Source of the DNA: an uncultured Subdoligranulum sp.
Lineage (GTDB): Bacteria > Bacillota_A > Clostridia > Oscillospirales > Ruminococcaceae
Length of the DNA: 20,750 bases
Assembly (NCBI GenBank): GCA_900772715.1
Contig: CAAGRN010000232.1
Span: 1-20,750 of the forward strand
Reading direction: 5' to 3'
Shown here: positions 6,111 to 14,303 of the stretch, in pieces
Numbering within the stretch: the stretch's first letter is position 1
Layout: every line of letters starts with the position of its first letter
Position numbers and translations under genes: made by a program
Notes under the pieces: model-generated
Database searches by the model: none
Told to the model about the DNA's origin: nothing
Seen by the model: only the letters and a program-made list of their open reading frames with translations

Positions 6111-8540
6111 TTACAGTTTTGCCGTCAAACTCTGTTCGATCAGCGCCAGCACGCGGGCGGCGGCGCGGCGGACTTCGGCATGGGTGATGCTGCCATCGGC
6201 AAGACCTGCCAGCACAGCGTCACGGTCGGCGTCCGCACCGGGCATCATCATATCGACCTGTGCGTGCAGGGCGGCGGCGGGGTCATACCGTGTTCCCCAG
6301 TCGGTCATCACAAGACCCTTGTAGCCCCACTCGCAGCGCAGAATATCGGTGATCAGGTCACGGCGGCAGCCTGTGTAGGTGCCGTTGAGCTTATTGTAGC
6401 TGGTCATCAGCGCCAAGGGGGCGCTCTCTTTGACGGCGATCTCAAAGCCGCGCAGATAGATTTCGCGCAGGGCGCGTTCGCTGACGTTCTCGCTGACGGC
6501 AACGCGGTTGTCCTCCTGATTGTTGCAGCAGAAATGCTTGACAGTCGCGCCGACACCGGGCTTGGACTGCATACCGCGCACAAAGGCGGCTGCCATTTTG
6601 CCCGTGATGAGCGGATCCTCGGAGTAATACTCGTAGTTGCGTCCGCACAGCGGGTTGCGGTGGATGTTCATCGCCGGGGCCAGCAGCAGCGTGATACCGA
6701 ACTCGGTCAGTTCCTCCGCCACAGCTGCGCCGACTTCTTCCAAAAGCGCGGTGTCCCAGCTTTGCGCCAGCAGCATTTCCACGGGCCATGCGGTAGCGTA
6801 ACGGTAGACGTGCTGGCCTTCGCCGCCGCACATCCGCTTGGCAAGCTGCTTCATCAGACCCCAGTTGTAGCGCTCGATCATCTTGGCGGGTTTGATGCCG
6901 CCATCCGCGGTGATGATGATTTCCTCCACAATGTTCACACCGGCGGGACCGTCGCTGAACACAACGTTGGGTACGCCCTGCTCCTGCAGCGTGATAGCGG
7001 TCTTGCCGCCCGCGCCTGTAATTTGATGCTGACCGGGAGTCTGGTTCTGTAAATCACCGCCGCGCAGCAGTTCTACCTGCTGTTCGGTGGTCAGGCTGTC
7101 CAGAACTTCCCGCACGCGGGGGCTTTCGGCAGCCTGCGGCTCGGTGTAGTCGGCGGCTTCGCAGGCAAAAGCGGCGGGGTCGATGGTAAGCCGCACGGCA
7201 TCTTCAGGCAGCGGCGGCAGAGCTTGCGCCTGGGCTTCGATTTCCTGCAAGGCGTCCGGGGTCTTGCAGCAGGTGCGGCACTGCTTGACCGTGACCGTTT
7301 CCGCCAGTGTCAGCGCGGCGGCGGTCACAGTGTCGCGGCTGTTTTTGCCGATGTACAGACGATATTCACCCTGCGGAAGCTCCCAGCGGGCGTTTTCTTC
7401 ACTATAAACCGCATTGTCGGCAAGGTTGATCGTCAGCGTGGCTTCGCAGCTTTCGCCCGCGGTCAGCACGGGCGTCTTGGCAAAGGCGGTCAGGCTCTGC
7501 GCCACGCTGCCGGGGATGTGCAGATACCCCTGCACGACCTCACGCCCCGGTACCTTGCCTGTGTTTGTGACCTGCACACGGGCAGTCAGGGTCTTGCCGT
7601 CCAGTGTCACCTCGGTCACGGTCTGCGTAAACGCCGTGTAGCTTAACCCAAAGCCAAACGGGAACCGCGGCGCAACGCCGAAGCTGTCAAAATAGCGGTA
7701 GCCGACATAGCACCCTTCGGTGTAATACTCGTTTTCCAAGTCGCCGTTCAGGCTGCTGAAATTTTCGCCATCCGGGATCTGGGCGTAGTTCATCGGCCAG
7801 CTGTCCACCAGACGTCCGCAAAAGTTCTTCCTGCCGGACAGCACATCCGCCAGCGCGTTGCCGCCCTCGCTGCCGCCCTGCACCATAAAAACGATGGCAA
7901 TCGGCAGATCGGCAACAGGCGTCAGGTCCACGAGTCCGCCCACATTGATAACGAGCGTAACGTGTGCATAGTGCGCTGCCAGAAAATGCAGGTTGTCCAC
8001 TTCAATACCTGTCAGGCAAAAATCGCCCTGATCGGGTTTGCGGTCGGCGCATTCGCCCGCTTGGCGCATCAGCACATAGACAGCCGTATCGGTGGCGCTG
8101 GCGGTCACATCGGCTTCGTTGACCAGCCGCCCGGACGGGTAGCGGTACTTGTAGCTGTGTGCCACGGGAATCTGCGCAATCGGGTTCTTGATCGGGGCGA
8201 TTTTTTCCTCGACCATCACGCGGTATTCCTCATACGTTTCGGCGTACTCGCGGTCATAGTCGTCCAACCATGCCTTGCTGGTAACGGTGTACCCGGCGTT
8301 TTCCAAGCCCTGCTCCACGCTGGTTTTGTAGCGCGGGTTGCACTCGCCGCTGCCCTCGCCGCCCACAACGGTGCGGCGCGCGCCCATGCCGTACAAGGCG
8401 ATCTCCTTCGTCTGCAGCGGCAGGGTGTTATCGGGGTTTTGCAGCAGAACAAAGCTCTCGGCGGCAGCGCGGCGGGCAAGGGTGGCGTTGCGGATCTCGC
8501 GTTCGGACATTTCAGGGGTGGTAGCTCCGTAGTAATTCAT
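6111..8540 (-). CDS. GH3 beta-glycosidase with reversed domain order
   Basis: An 809-residue cytoplasmic enzyme (no signal peptide), started at 8540 with AAGGAG just upstream. The domains run opposite to classical GH3 enzymes. The alpha/beta sandwich domain comes first (about 10-290: LARRAAAESFVLLQNPDNTL, then FGFGLSYTAF at 296-305), followed by a fibronectin-III-like domain (about 315-415), and then the TIM-barrel domain (about 475-809: VVFSDGPAGVN, NIHRNPLCGRNYEYYSEDP, VKHFCCNNQE). D747 in GLVMTDWG is the catalytic nucleophile. This order is known from Ruminococcus albus-type and other clostridial beta-glucosidases, so it is a family variant rather than a rearrangement made here. Likely activities are beta-glucosidase or beta-xylosidase; the sequence does not decide. 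It is third in the four-gene operon, 12 nt after the GH43 gene. It is the only one of the four hydrolases in which I could not find the shared helical module. Confidence 0.94.
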   Translation of the reverse strand: MNYYGATTPEMSEREIRNATLARRAAAESFVLLQNPDNTLPLQTKEIALYGMGARRTVVGGEGSGECNPRYKTSVEQGLENAGYTVTSKAWLDDYDREYAETYEEYRVMVEEKIAPIKNPIAQIPVAHSYKYRYPSGRLVNEADVTASATDTAVYVLMRQAGECADRKPDQGDFCLTGIEVDNLHFLAAHYAHVTLVINVGGLVDLTPVADLPIAIVFMVQGGSEGGNALADVLSGRKNFCGRLVDSWPMNYAQIPDGENFSSLNGDLENEYYTEGCYVGYRYFDSFGVAPRFPFGFGLSYTAFTQTVTEVTLDGKTLTARVQVTNTGKVPGREVVQGYLHIPGSVAQSLTAFAKTPVLTAGESCEATLTINLADNAVYSEENARWELPQGEYRLYIGKNSRDTVTAAALTLAETVTVKQCRTCCKTPDALQEIEAQAQALPPLPEDAVRLTIDPAAFACEAADYTEPQAAESPRVREVLDSLTTEQQVELLRGGDLQNQTPGQHQITGAGGKTAITLQEQGVPNVVFSDGPAGVNIVEEIIITADGGIKPAKMIERYNWGLMKQLAKRMCGGEGQHVYRYATAWPVEMLLAQSWDTALLEEVGAAVAEELTEFGITLLLAPAMNIHRNPLCGRNYEYYSEDPLITGKMAAAFVRGMQSKPGVGATVKHFCCNNQEDNRVAVSENVSERALREIYLRGFEIAVKESAPLALMTSYNKLNGTYTGCRRDLITDILRCEWGYKGLVMTDWGTRYDPAAALHAQVDMMMPGADADRDAVLAGLADGSITHAEVRRAAARVLALIEQSLTAKL

Positions 8541-8552
8541 ATCAATTTCTCC

Positions 8553-9905
8553 TTATTCAAAATCGCTCAATTTCCAGCTGTCGCGCCAGTGAATCTTCGG
8601 CTTGCCGTCCACAAACGTGATGGGCAGCCAGACATAATCTGCACGGGAAGTATTGGCGCTGTCCAGCATGGGACTGTTCATCATAATCTGCATTTCTTCG
8701 GCTGTTGCCTTGTAGTGTTCAGGGTCAAAGCGTTGTGCGGTGCAGCGCTCCAGCAGGTCTGCCAGCTTGGCATCCACAGGGTAGCCCGGCACCCAACGGT
8801 CAGCCAGCGCAATGTAGAGGTCGCGCTTACCGGGAACTTTGAACACCTGCGAGATTTGGCTGTTGAAGGACGCATGGCTCGTGTCATCTGCGTGCGGGTC
8901 ACCGATGCTCACAAACGGCTTGTCGGGCGCGGCGGACACAGCGCTGTCGCTCTTGTTCGGCACATACCCGGTCATGCCGGAGGTCAGCATATACCATTTG
9001 CCGCCGCGCTCAAACACAGCGGGTGCTTCGCGGCTGAACGGCGGCTTGATGCCCTTGTACTGCCAGCAGAGCTTTTCTTCCGCTTCCAAAAAGTCCGGCG
9101 TCATGCGCATCGTCAACTGACCGCCGTGGTCGGCGTCCATGTAAAGGTACGCGGTATCGCCGCAGACGACAATGTCAAAATCACCGACACGATGACCAAA
9201 CGGGCGATAGTGAGCTTTGACAATTTCATAAGGACCCAAGAGTTTGTCGGACTGCCAGACGGTAAAGCAGGCATCGGCACCGCCGTGCTTGATCCAACAG
9301 ACATACTTGCCCGTGCTCGCGCATTTGACAATGTGCGGGCGGTCGGCGCAGGACGTGGGATACAGTGGCGCATCCTTGTCGGTCAGGTCGGGCTGGATGA
9401 ACAGCCCCAAGTCCTCCCAGTTGTATAGGTCGGTGGATCGGTAGGCGCGCATTCCCCATGTCCAGACCGGGCATTTGCCGTCGGTGTGATCCTTGTTTTC
9501 GCCATACCAGTAGTAGATGCCATCCTCGTAATACAGCGCGCCGCCGTGGGCTTGGATGCGGCAACCGTTGGTGTCGCGCCAGACCTTGCCGGGGTAGATG
9601 GCGTCGCGGGGCGGTTCGGGCATGACCTCAGCCCCGTCGGGGGTCAGCGGCGTGTCGGACATTTCCGGCTCGGCACTGTACAGTTCGAGCGCACACAGGG
9701 CTGCGTCCAGCGCATCGGCAGCTTCGGCGGGGATGGTCCCACCCGAAAATTGGATAATTTTGCGAACGGAGAAGCCCAGCGTTGCGGGCTGTTTTTCTGT
9801 CATCGTACGCATACCGGGCAGGAATTTGTCAAACACTGCGCGGCTTTCCTCAAAGGTAAAAATCTCTTTCAACGAGCTATCAAGCGAAAGCGTAACCTTC
9901 CTCAT
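8553..9905 (-). CDS. GH43-like glycosidase with N-terminal helical module
   Basis: A 450-residue protein starting at 9905, three bases after the GH2 stop, with AGAGGG as ribosome binding site. Residues 1-80 are a helical module (SLKEIFTFEESRAVFDKFLPG ... IPAEAADALDAAL) related to the C-terminal modules of the GH78 and GH2 genes. After an acidic, Pro-rich linker (about 78-100) comes a five-bladed beta-propeller: CRIQAHGGALYYEDGIYYWY (115-134), the region around D242 in RVGDFDIVV, and SREAPAVFERGGKWYML, in which E293 is the probable general acid. The AHGG...YYWYGE start resembles GH43 exo-galactanase or arabinofuranosidase-like subfamilies, so galactan or arabinan side chains are plausible substrates; subfamily 24/34 is a guess. 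No signal peptide is seen. It lies second in the operon. Confidence 0.88.
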   Translation of the reverse strand: MRKVTLSLDSSLKEIFTFEESRAVFDKFLPGMRTMTEKQPATLGFSVRKIIQFSGGTIPAEAADALDAALCALELYSAEPEMSDTPLTPDGAEVMPEPPRDAIYPGKVWRDTNGCRIQAHGGALYYEDGIYYWYGENKDHTDGKCPVWTWGMRAYRSTDLYNWEDLGLFIQPDLTDKDAPLYPTSCADRPHIVKCASTGKYVCWIKHGGADACFTVWQSDKLLGPYEIVKAHYRPFGHRVGDFDIVVCGDTAYLYMDADHGGQLTMRMTPDFLEAEEKLCWQYKGIKPPFSREAPAVFERGGKWYMLTSGMTGYVPNKSDSAVSAAPDKPFVSIGDPHADDTSHASFNSQISQVFKVPGKRDLYIALADRWVPGYPVDAKLADLLERCTAQRFDPEHYKATAEEMQIMMNSPMLDSANTSRADYVWLPITFVDGKPKIHWRDSWKLSDFE

Positions 9906-9908
9906 GGT

Positions 9909-12104
9909 TCATCCCTCTTTCTTGATTTTGTTTAAGGCGGCGTTCAACTGCTGAACCATAGCGGGCGGCACGGCTTTGCCTGCCTGTTTCAGCAGGGCTT
10001 GCAGCGGCATCTTGGCCATCTGGCGCTGGACGGCTTCGGGCATTTGGACATTTTTGGCAACGTCGCCGTAGCTGGCGGTGGCGCGCTCCATGATCTTTGC
10101 CAGCAGGGCGGCAGCCTGCGGATTTTTCTGCAAGTCAGCCATCGAGTCCATAATGGAGTAATAGCCCTCTTTGATGAGTTCTTCCGGCTTGTCGAACCAG
10201 TTTTCCACCTGACCCTCGGCGCGGTAGCTTGCGTCGGGTGCAGCAACTTTTGTAATCGTCATACTGTCGGTGCAGCTTCCTGCTTTTACTTCGATTGTGT
10301 GTGTGCCGGAGATGGGCACGTTGAATTTGAAAATCTTATCCCCCTCCTGCGCGGCAAACTCCTTGCCATCCACAAACAGCGTGACGCGGGGTTGGTTGGA
10401 GTAAACCTTGATTTCGGTCTCGCTCTCGGCACGGTGGGCGTAGCGGCGGCCACAGAGATGCACGAACGGGTCACTGCTCAAATACGCTTTATAAATAAAG
10501 TAGGTGTCCTTCTTCGTCTTGCGGTCAAAGGTCACAAGGCCCTTCTGGTTTTGGCCGGGCTTGCCGCCCTCGCTGCGTCCGTCCGCGCCGAAGTCGAAGC
10601 CGTTCCAGACGTGCATCGCCCAGATATAGGGGCGCTCCGCCCACATTTTCAGCATGTGCTCGTGGTAGACAGCTTGGTAGCTTTCCGACCAGTCGCCGCG
10701 CTCCGGGCGGGCACTCTGGTAGGCGGGGTTTGCGTCCGCGCCGAACTCCGACAGACCGATGACCCGGTCGGGGTGGCTTTTGTGGAACGAATCGAAAAAT
10801 TCATCGTTCTGCTGCAGTTCGCCTAAGTACCAGCCGTAGTAGAGATTGTAGCTGCAAATATCGGACATCTGCACAAACGGGTCATTGGAGTCCAGCATGA
10901 AAGCATGTGCCATCGTGGTAGGGCGGGTAGCATCCAGTTTATGGCACAGATTGTTCAGCGCGTGATGATTGGCAATCATGTCATCGTTCACACCGCCTGT
11001 GACCGTGATTTCATTGGACAGACCCCAGCAGATAATCGACGGATGGTTGTAGTTTTGCGTAACCAGCTCTTCCATCTGAGCCAGCGCATTGGCGTTGGCT
11101 TCGGGCATATGCTCGGTGATATAGGGAATTTCCGCCCACGCCACAAGACCGTATTTGTCGCACAGGTCGTAGAAGTATTGCGCGTGCTGGTAGTGGGCAA
11201 GGCGCACGGTGTTGGCACCCATATCCCGCAAAATCTGCATATCTTCCTCGTGCTCGGCGGTGGTCAGCGCATTGCCGAGGCTTGCGCGGTCTTGGTGCCG
11301 CGCCGCGCCCGCAAGCCGGACATTTTTTCCGTTAAGCCAAAAGCCCGTGTCGGGCTTGAAGTCGATTTTGCGGCAGCCGAAGTTGACTGCCACGGCGTCA
11401 CCGCTCGGCAGCGCCGCAGCCACACTATATAAGTAGGGGTCAACCACGCCGTCCCACAGGTGGACATTTTCAATGTGGAACACCGCCACCGCCTTGCCGC
11501 CCTGCACGGGGGCGGTTTTCTCGCCGACATCCTTGATGATAAACAGCACCTCGGTGCCGTCGGGGGTGTTCTCGCAGGCGGCTTCCACCGTGACGGCGGC
11601 ACTGTGCAGGTCATCGGACACCGCCGGCGTCACGCGCAGGGCGGGTGCGCCGTGGTTACCCAGCGCAAAGTGACTGTGCGGCACGATCAGCATATGCACA
11701 TCGCGATACAGTCCGCCGTAGAAGGTGAAGTCCGCCTTTTGCGGGTAGACCGTGCGGTTGGCGCTGTTGTCCACTGTGACGGTCAGTGTATTCTGCGCGG
11801 CCAGTGCCGAGGTCAAGTTGACTCTAAAGGCAGAATACCCGCCCGCATGGCGGGCTAATTCTTGACCGTTCAGCGCAATGACTGCCGTCATCGCCACGCC
11901 CTCAAATTCCAGCCAGACTTCCTCATCATCGGCGTGGTCGGGGGCGGAAAACTCCTTTGTATAGGTGCAAGTTCCACGGAAGTAATCGTTCCCGCCGTCG
12001 GTTCCGTCGGCAGCGTTCCATGTGTGGGGCAAGGTCACAGGCACCGGCTCTGTGCCGAGCTTGGTAAACTGCCAGTCGGTGTTAAAGGTATATTGGGTGC
12101 GCAT
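9909..12104 (-). CDS. GH2 beta-galactosidase-like enzyme with C-terminal helical module
   Basis: A 731-residue protein. The start at ATG 12104 is chosen because GAAAGGAG lies just upstream and the GH2 fold begins immediately (MRTQYTFNTDWQFTKLGTEP; LPHTWNAADG); the frame stays open upstream without coding character. The sugar-binding jelly-roll (about 1-145), an immunoglobulin-like domain (about 150-250) and the TIM barrel (about 255-550) are clear. E365 in NHPSIICWGLSNE is the acid/base and E453 in VIGLSEFGADA the nucleophile. A further beta domain (about 560-620) precedes the extra helical module (652-731: NPQAAALLAKIMER ... QQLNAALNKI). Beta-galactosidase is the likeliest activity, and beta-glucuronidase-type alternatives are less likely. 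No signal peptide is seen, so it acts on imported oligosaccharides. It is first gene of the hydrolase operon, divergent from the symporter gene. Confidence 0.93.
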   Translation of the reverse strand: MRTQYTFNTDWQFTKLGTEPVPVTLPHTWNAADGTDGGNDYFRGTCTYTKEFSAPDHADDEEVWLEFEGVAMTAVIALNGQELARHAGGYSAFRVNLTSALAAQNTLTVTVDNSANRTVYPQKADFTFYGGLYRDVHMLIVPHSHFALGNHGAPALRVTPAVSDDLHSAAVTVEAACENTPDGTEVLFIIKDVGEKTAPVQGGKAVAVFHIENVHLWDGVVDPYLYSVAAALPSGDAVAVNFGCRKIDFKPDTGFWLNGKNVRLAGAARHQDRASLGNALTTAEHEEDMQILRDMGANTVRLAHYQHAQYFYDLCDKYGLVAWAEIPYITEHMPEANANALAQMEELVTQNYNHPSIICWGLSNEITVTGGVNDDMIANHHALNNLCHKLDATRPTTMAHAFMLDSNDPFVQMSDICSYNLYYGWYLGELQQNDEFFDSFHKSHPDRVIGLSEFGADANPAYQSARPERGDWSESYQAVYHEHMLKMWAERPYIWAMHVWNGFDFGADGRSEGGKPGQNQKGLVTFDRKTKKDTYFIYKAYLSSDPFVHLCGRRYAHRAESETEIKVYSNQPRVTLFVDGKEFAAQEGDKIFKFNVPISGTHTIEVKAGSCTDSMTITKVAAPDASYRAEGQVENWFDKPEELIKEGYYSIMDSMADLQKNPQAAALLAKIMERATASYGDVAKNVQMPEAVQRQMAKMPLQALLKQAGKAVPPAMVQQLNAALNKIKKEG

Positions 12105-12197
12105 GAGTGGTTCTCCTTTCAAACGGCGTAAATATTGCCAATAGCCTACAAATTTGATTGTCTTGACTATAGCAAACATCCCGCTCAAAAGAGAACC

Positions 12198-12226
12198 ATT
12201 ATATTGTTTATATAGTAAAAATCTTG
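12198..12226 (-). promoter_or_regulatory. Probable promoter of the glycoside hydrolase operon
   Basis: The minus strand carries a perfect -10 box TATAAT (12203-12198). The -35 position 17 bp upstream (12226-12221, CAAGAT) is far from consensus, which suggests dependence on an activator. The predicted leader to the GH2 start codon is about 87 nt. An ATATTGTT copy (12201-12208), shared with the sites near the symporter promoter, overlaps the -10 box. Confidence 0.5.
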
Positions 12227-12245
12227 CTTTTCGGCATAAAGTGCG

Positions 12246-12306
12246 CAATATTGTTATCTTTCGGACAACATTGTGGTTTTTCTGTGCGTCGCATTTTAAG
12301 TATAAT
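12246..12306 (+). promoter_or_regulatory. Symporter promoter with two tandem 20-bp regulator half-sites
   Basis: The -10 box TATAAT is at 12301-12306; the -35 position (about 12278-12283, TTTTCT) is poor. Two adjacent 20-bp direct repeats occupy 12246-12265 and 12266-12285, matching at 14 of 20 positions (CAATATTGTTATCTTTCGGA versus CAACATTGTGGTTTTTCTGT). The second covers the -35 position. A 20-bp periodicity of direct half-sites overlapping -35 is typical of AraC-family activators, and such a gene lies downstream. Assigning these sites to that protein is inference. Confidence 0.6.
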
Positions 12307-12360
12307 ACGGATAGAAAGCTCCGCAGCAGGATTCTACACCTGCATCCCCATTTTGACCGT

Positions 12361-12387
12361 TTCTGCACAGTCCACTGCCGTGCAGAA
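12361..12387 (+). other. Hairpin in the symporter mRNA leader
   Basis: TTCTGCAC (12361-12368) and GTGCAGAA (12380-12387) are perfect inverted repeats with an 11-nt loop, inside a leader of about 155 nt between the predicted start near 12313 and ATG 12468. No T-run follows, so it is not a terminator, and I recognise no riboswitch class. The remainder of the divergent region (12105-12197 and 12388-12455) shows nothing further. Confidence 0.4.
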
Positions 12388-12467
12388 GCGGTGCGGCAAA
12401 CCTTTGGGGCACTACAGCTTGCCGATTCGGCTGCGGGGAATTGGAAAAACAGAAAGAAGGAAAATGT

Positions 12468-14240
12468 ATGCCAAGCAACACCTCTACCCGTGACGGACTG
12501 TTGGCGAATGCTTTTCAAAAGCCGTTTTGGAACTCACGCATTACCTCTGCAAATGTGACAAAGAAAGAACTCATGCTGGGGTATGTAGCAGGACCCTTCG
12601 GCGCCATGCTGCTGCAGTCCATCGTAAACAGCTACTTTAACCAGTATCTGACAGACGTTTTGGGCTTTACGGTTTCACGCGGCGCGTGGATCGCCAGCTT
12701 TATGATCATCTTCCCGCTGTTCAGCAAAATTCTGGACGCCGTCACCAATGTCGCAATGGCGAAATTGCTGGATAAAACCACCTGCCGCCAAGGTAAGCTG
12801 CGCCCATGGTTCCTGTTATCCCTGCCCATTATCATCATCAGTCTGTTGATGATGTTCTGCATCCCGTTCCGTGATGTAAAGGCACAGGCTGTCTGGATCA
12901 TTATCTCCTACAACCTTTTCTACTCTGTCGGCTATACCATGTGGTATATGGCCTATGAGCTGAGCGCCGCCCTTTCTACCCGCAATTTCCAGCAGCGCAA
13001 AAACAATTCTATGGCCGGACAAATCACCAAAAATATGGGTACCGGCGTAATCTCCATTCTGTTCCCCACGATTTTGGCAGCCGTCTGCCGTTTGACCGGC
13101 GGCAACAGCCGCGAGGGCTATCTGCTGTGCATGGTCATTATGTGCTGCGTTGCCGTTCCGCTGACCTTTGTGCAGTATTTCTACACCCGTGAGCGCATCA
13201 CCGAGGAACGCCGCAACCAGTACGGCGTGACCGGTCAGGCAGAAGCGGTAAAGGTCAAGGAAGCCACTTTCCTGCAGCAGTTCCGTGCCTGCATCAAGGA
13301 CAAGTATTGGATCATGCTGATCATCATGATCCTTCTGTATCAAATCACGAATGCCATGAAGGGCGTTTCGCAGGTCTACTACGCAGGCTGGGTCGTAAAC
13401 GGAAACGCCTACGGCGAGTTTGCTTCCATTCAGGCCAAGTTCACCATGATCGCCATGGCTCCTATGGGACCCGCCCTGCTGGTTCTGCTGCCTTTGCTCA
13501 GGAAGTTCGGTCGCGAGAAGGTTATTATTGTCGGCTCCCTTATGGCAATTCTCGGCGGTACGACCGCTTTTATCGGCGCAGGCAGCACCGGCATGGTGTA
13601 CGGCGGTACCGGACTGGGCAGTCTGGGCGTGATGACCTTTGTGTATTCTCTGATGACCTTTATCGGTGACAGCATCGACCATGTGGAATATTCGCAGGGC
13701 ATCCGCGCCGAGGGCTTTACCGCCGCGCTGGTCGGCTTTGCCGAGATGTTCTCCAAGGGCATCGGGCAGGCGCTGTTCAATCTGGGACTTGTCGTTTCCA
13801 AGTACGCAACCCCCGAACAGATTGGCAGCTTCGTGAACAAAAAGGGCAAGGAGATTGCCCTCTATGCGGACCAGCCCGCCGCAGCCACACAGTGGATCAA
13901 TATTTCCTATCAAGGTGCCATGATTGCACAGGGCGTGCTGTTCTTTGTACTGTTTGCGTTCTTCTTTAAAATCGAGCGCGATATGCCCACCGTACAGCAC
14001 GCACTGGAAGAGAAGAAGAAAGCCGAATGTGAGGCTATGGGCATTGAGTACATTCCCCAGAGCGTTATGGAGCAGCAGGAGCGCTCAAAACAGAAAGAGG
14101 AAGCCGAAGCTGCCCGCATTGCCGAGCTGAAAGAACGCTGCGCCAAGCGCGGCTTGGATTTCGACGCCGAAAACCAAAAGGTTCTGGACAAGCGCGCCAG
14201 GAAAGCCGCCCGCAAGGCTGCACGCAAAGGCAAAAAGTAA
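12468..14240 (+). CDS. GPH (MelB-type) sugar:cation symporter with long charged C-terminal tail
   Basis: A 590-residue membrane protein of the glycoside-pentoside-hexuronide:cation symporter family (major facilitator fold). ATG 12468 is preceded by AGAAGGA. About twelve hydrophobic segments span residues 37 to 502. The MelB-type motif after helix 2 is visible (FSKILDAVTNVAMAKLLDKT, then GKLRPW), with D90 at the first cation-site Asp but Asn (N94) where MelB has its second Asp. DSIDHVEYSQGIRAEGF (401-417) is the matching second-half motif. The C-terminal tail (about 505-590) is cytoplasmic, helical and highly charged, ending in a run of Arg, Lys and Ala. It most likely imports the oligosaccharide or glycoside split by the divergent hydrolase operon. 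It is the first gene of the plus-strand set. The family is secure, the cargo inferred. Confidence 0.92.
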   Translation: MPSNTSTRDGLLANAFQKPFWNSRITSANVTKKELMLGYVAGPFGAMLLQSIVNSYFNQYLTDVLGFTVSRGAWIASFMIIFPLFSKILDAVTNVAMAKLLDKTTCRQGKLRPWFLLSLPIIIISLLMMFCIPFRDVKAQAVWIIISYNLFYSVGYTMWYMAYELSAALSTRNFQQRKNNSMAGQITKNMGTGVISILFPTILAAVCRLTGGNSREGYLLCMVIMCCVAVPLTFVQYFYTRERITEERRNQYGVTGQAEAVKVKEATFLQQFRACIKDKYWIMLIIMILLYQITNAMKGVSQVYYAGWVVNGNAYGEFASIQAKFTMIAMAPMGPALLVLLPLLRKFGREKVIIVGSLMAILGGTTAFIGAGSTGMVYGGTGLGSLGVMTFVYSLMTFIGDSIDHVEYSQGIRAEGFTAALVGFAEMFSKGIGQALFNLGLVVSKYATPEQIGSFVNKKGKEIALYADQPAAATQWINISYQGAMIAQGVLFFVLFAFFFKIERDMPTVQHALEEKKKAECEAMGIEYIPQSVMEQQERSKQKEEAEAARIAELKERCAKRGLDFDAENQKVLDKRARKAARKAARKGKK

Positions 14241-14243
14241 CCC

Positions 14244-14272
14244 TTGATGAAACAAAATGCCGCCGTTATAAT
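14244..14272 (+). promoter_or_regulatory. Separate promoter for the AraC-type regulator gene
   Basis: TTGATG (14244-14249), a 17-bp spacer and a perfect TATAAT (14267-14272) lie in the 63-bp gap after the symporter gene. The predicted transcript starts near 14279, about 25 nt before ATG 14304, supporting that start codon over the earlier in-frame ATGs at 14247 and 14271. It would give constitutive regulator supply independent of the inducible symporter promoter. Confidence 0.6.
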
Positions 14273-14303
14273 GAAAACAAACCATACAAAGGATGGGTGT
14301 TTT

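Noticed and set aside
6111..8540. GH3 gene as a local domain rearrangement
   Set aside because: The sandwich-domain-first order is an established GH3 arrangement in clostridial beta-glucosidases, so it is not evidence of a novel event.
5730..9428. Long open frames on the plus strand opposite the hydrolase genes (for example 5730-7052 and 7962-9428)
   Set aside because: They lie exactly antisense to well-supported GH78, GH3 and GH43 genes, have His/Gly/Arg/Val-rich compositions without recognisable folds, and lack ribosome binding sites; they arise from the GC-rich codon pattern.
12305..12467. Riboswitch in the symporter leader
   Set aside because: Only one simple hairpin is visible; no known aptamer motif and no terminator or Shine-Dalgarno sequestering stem was found.
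12105..12467. CcpA (cre) site near 12354-12368
   Set aside because: The sequence resembles part of a cre site on the reverse strand but lacks the required TG spacing, so catabolite control cannot be claimed.
12816..14000. Open frame of about 390 codons on the minus strand inside the symporter gene
   Set aside because: Antisense shadow: the protein is His/Gln/Asp-rich with no domain, and the plus strand encodes an unmistakable membrane transporter.
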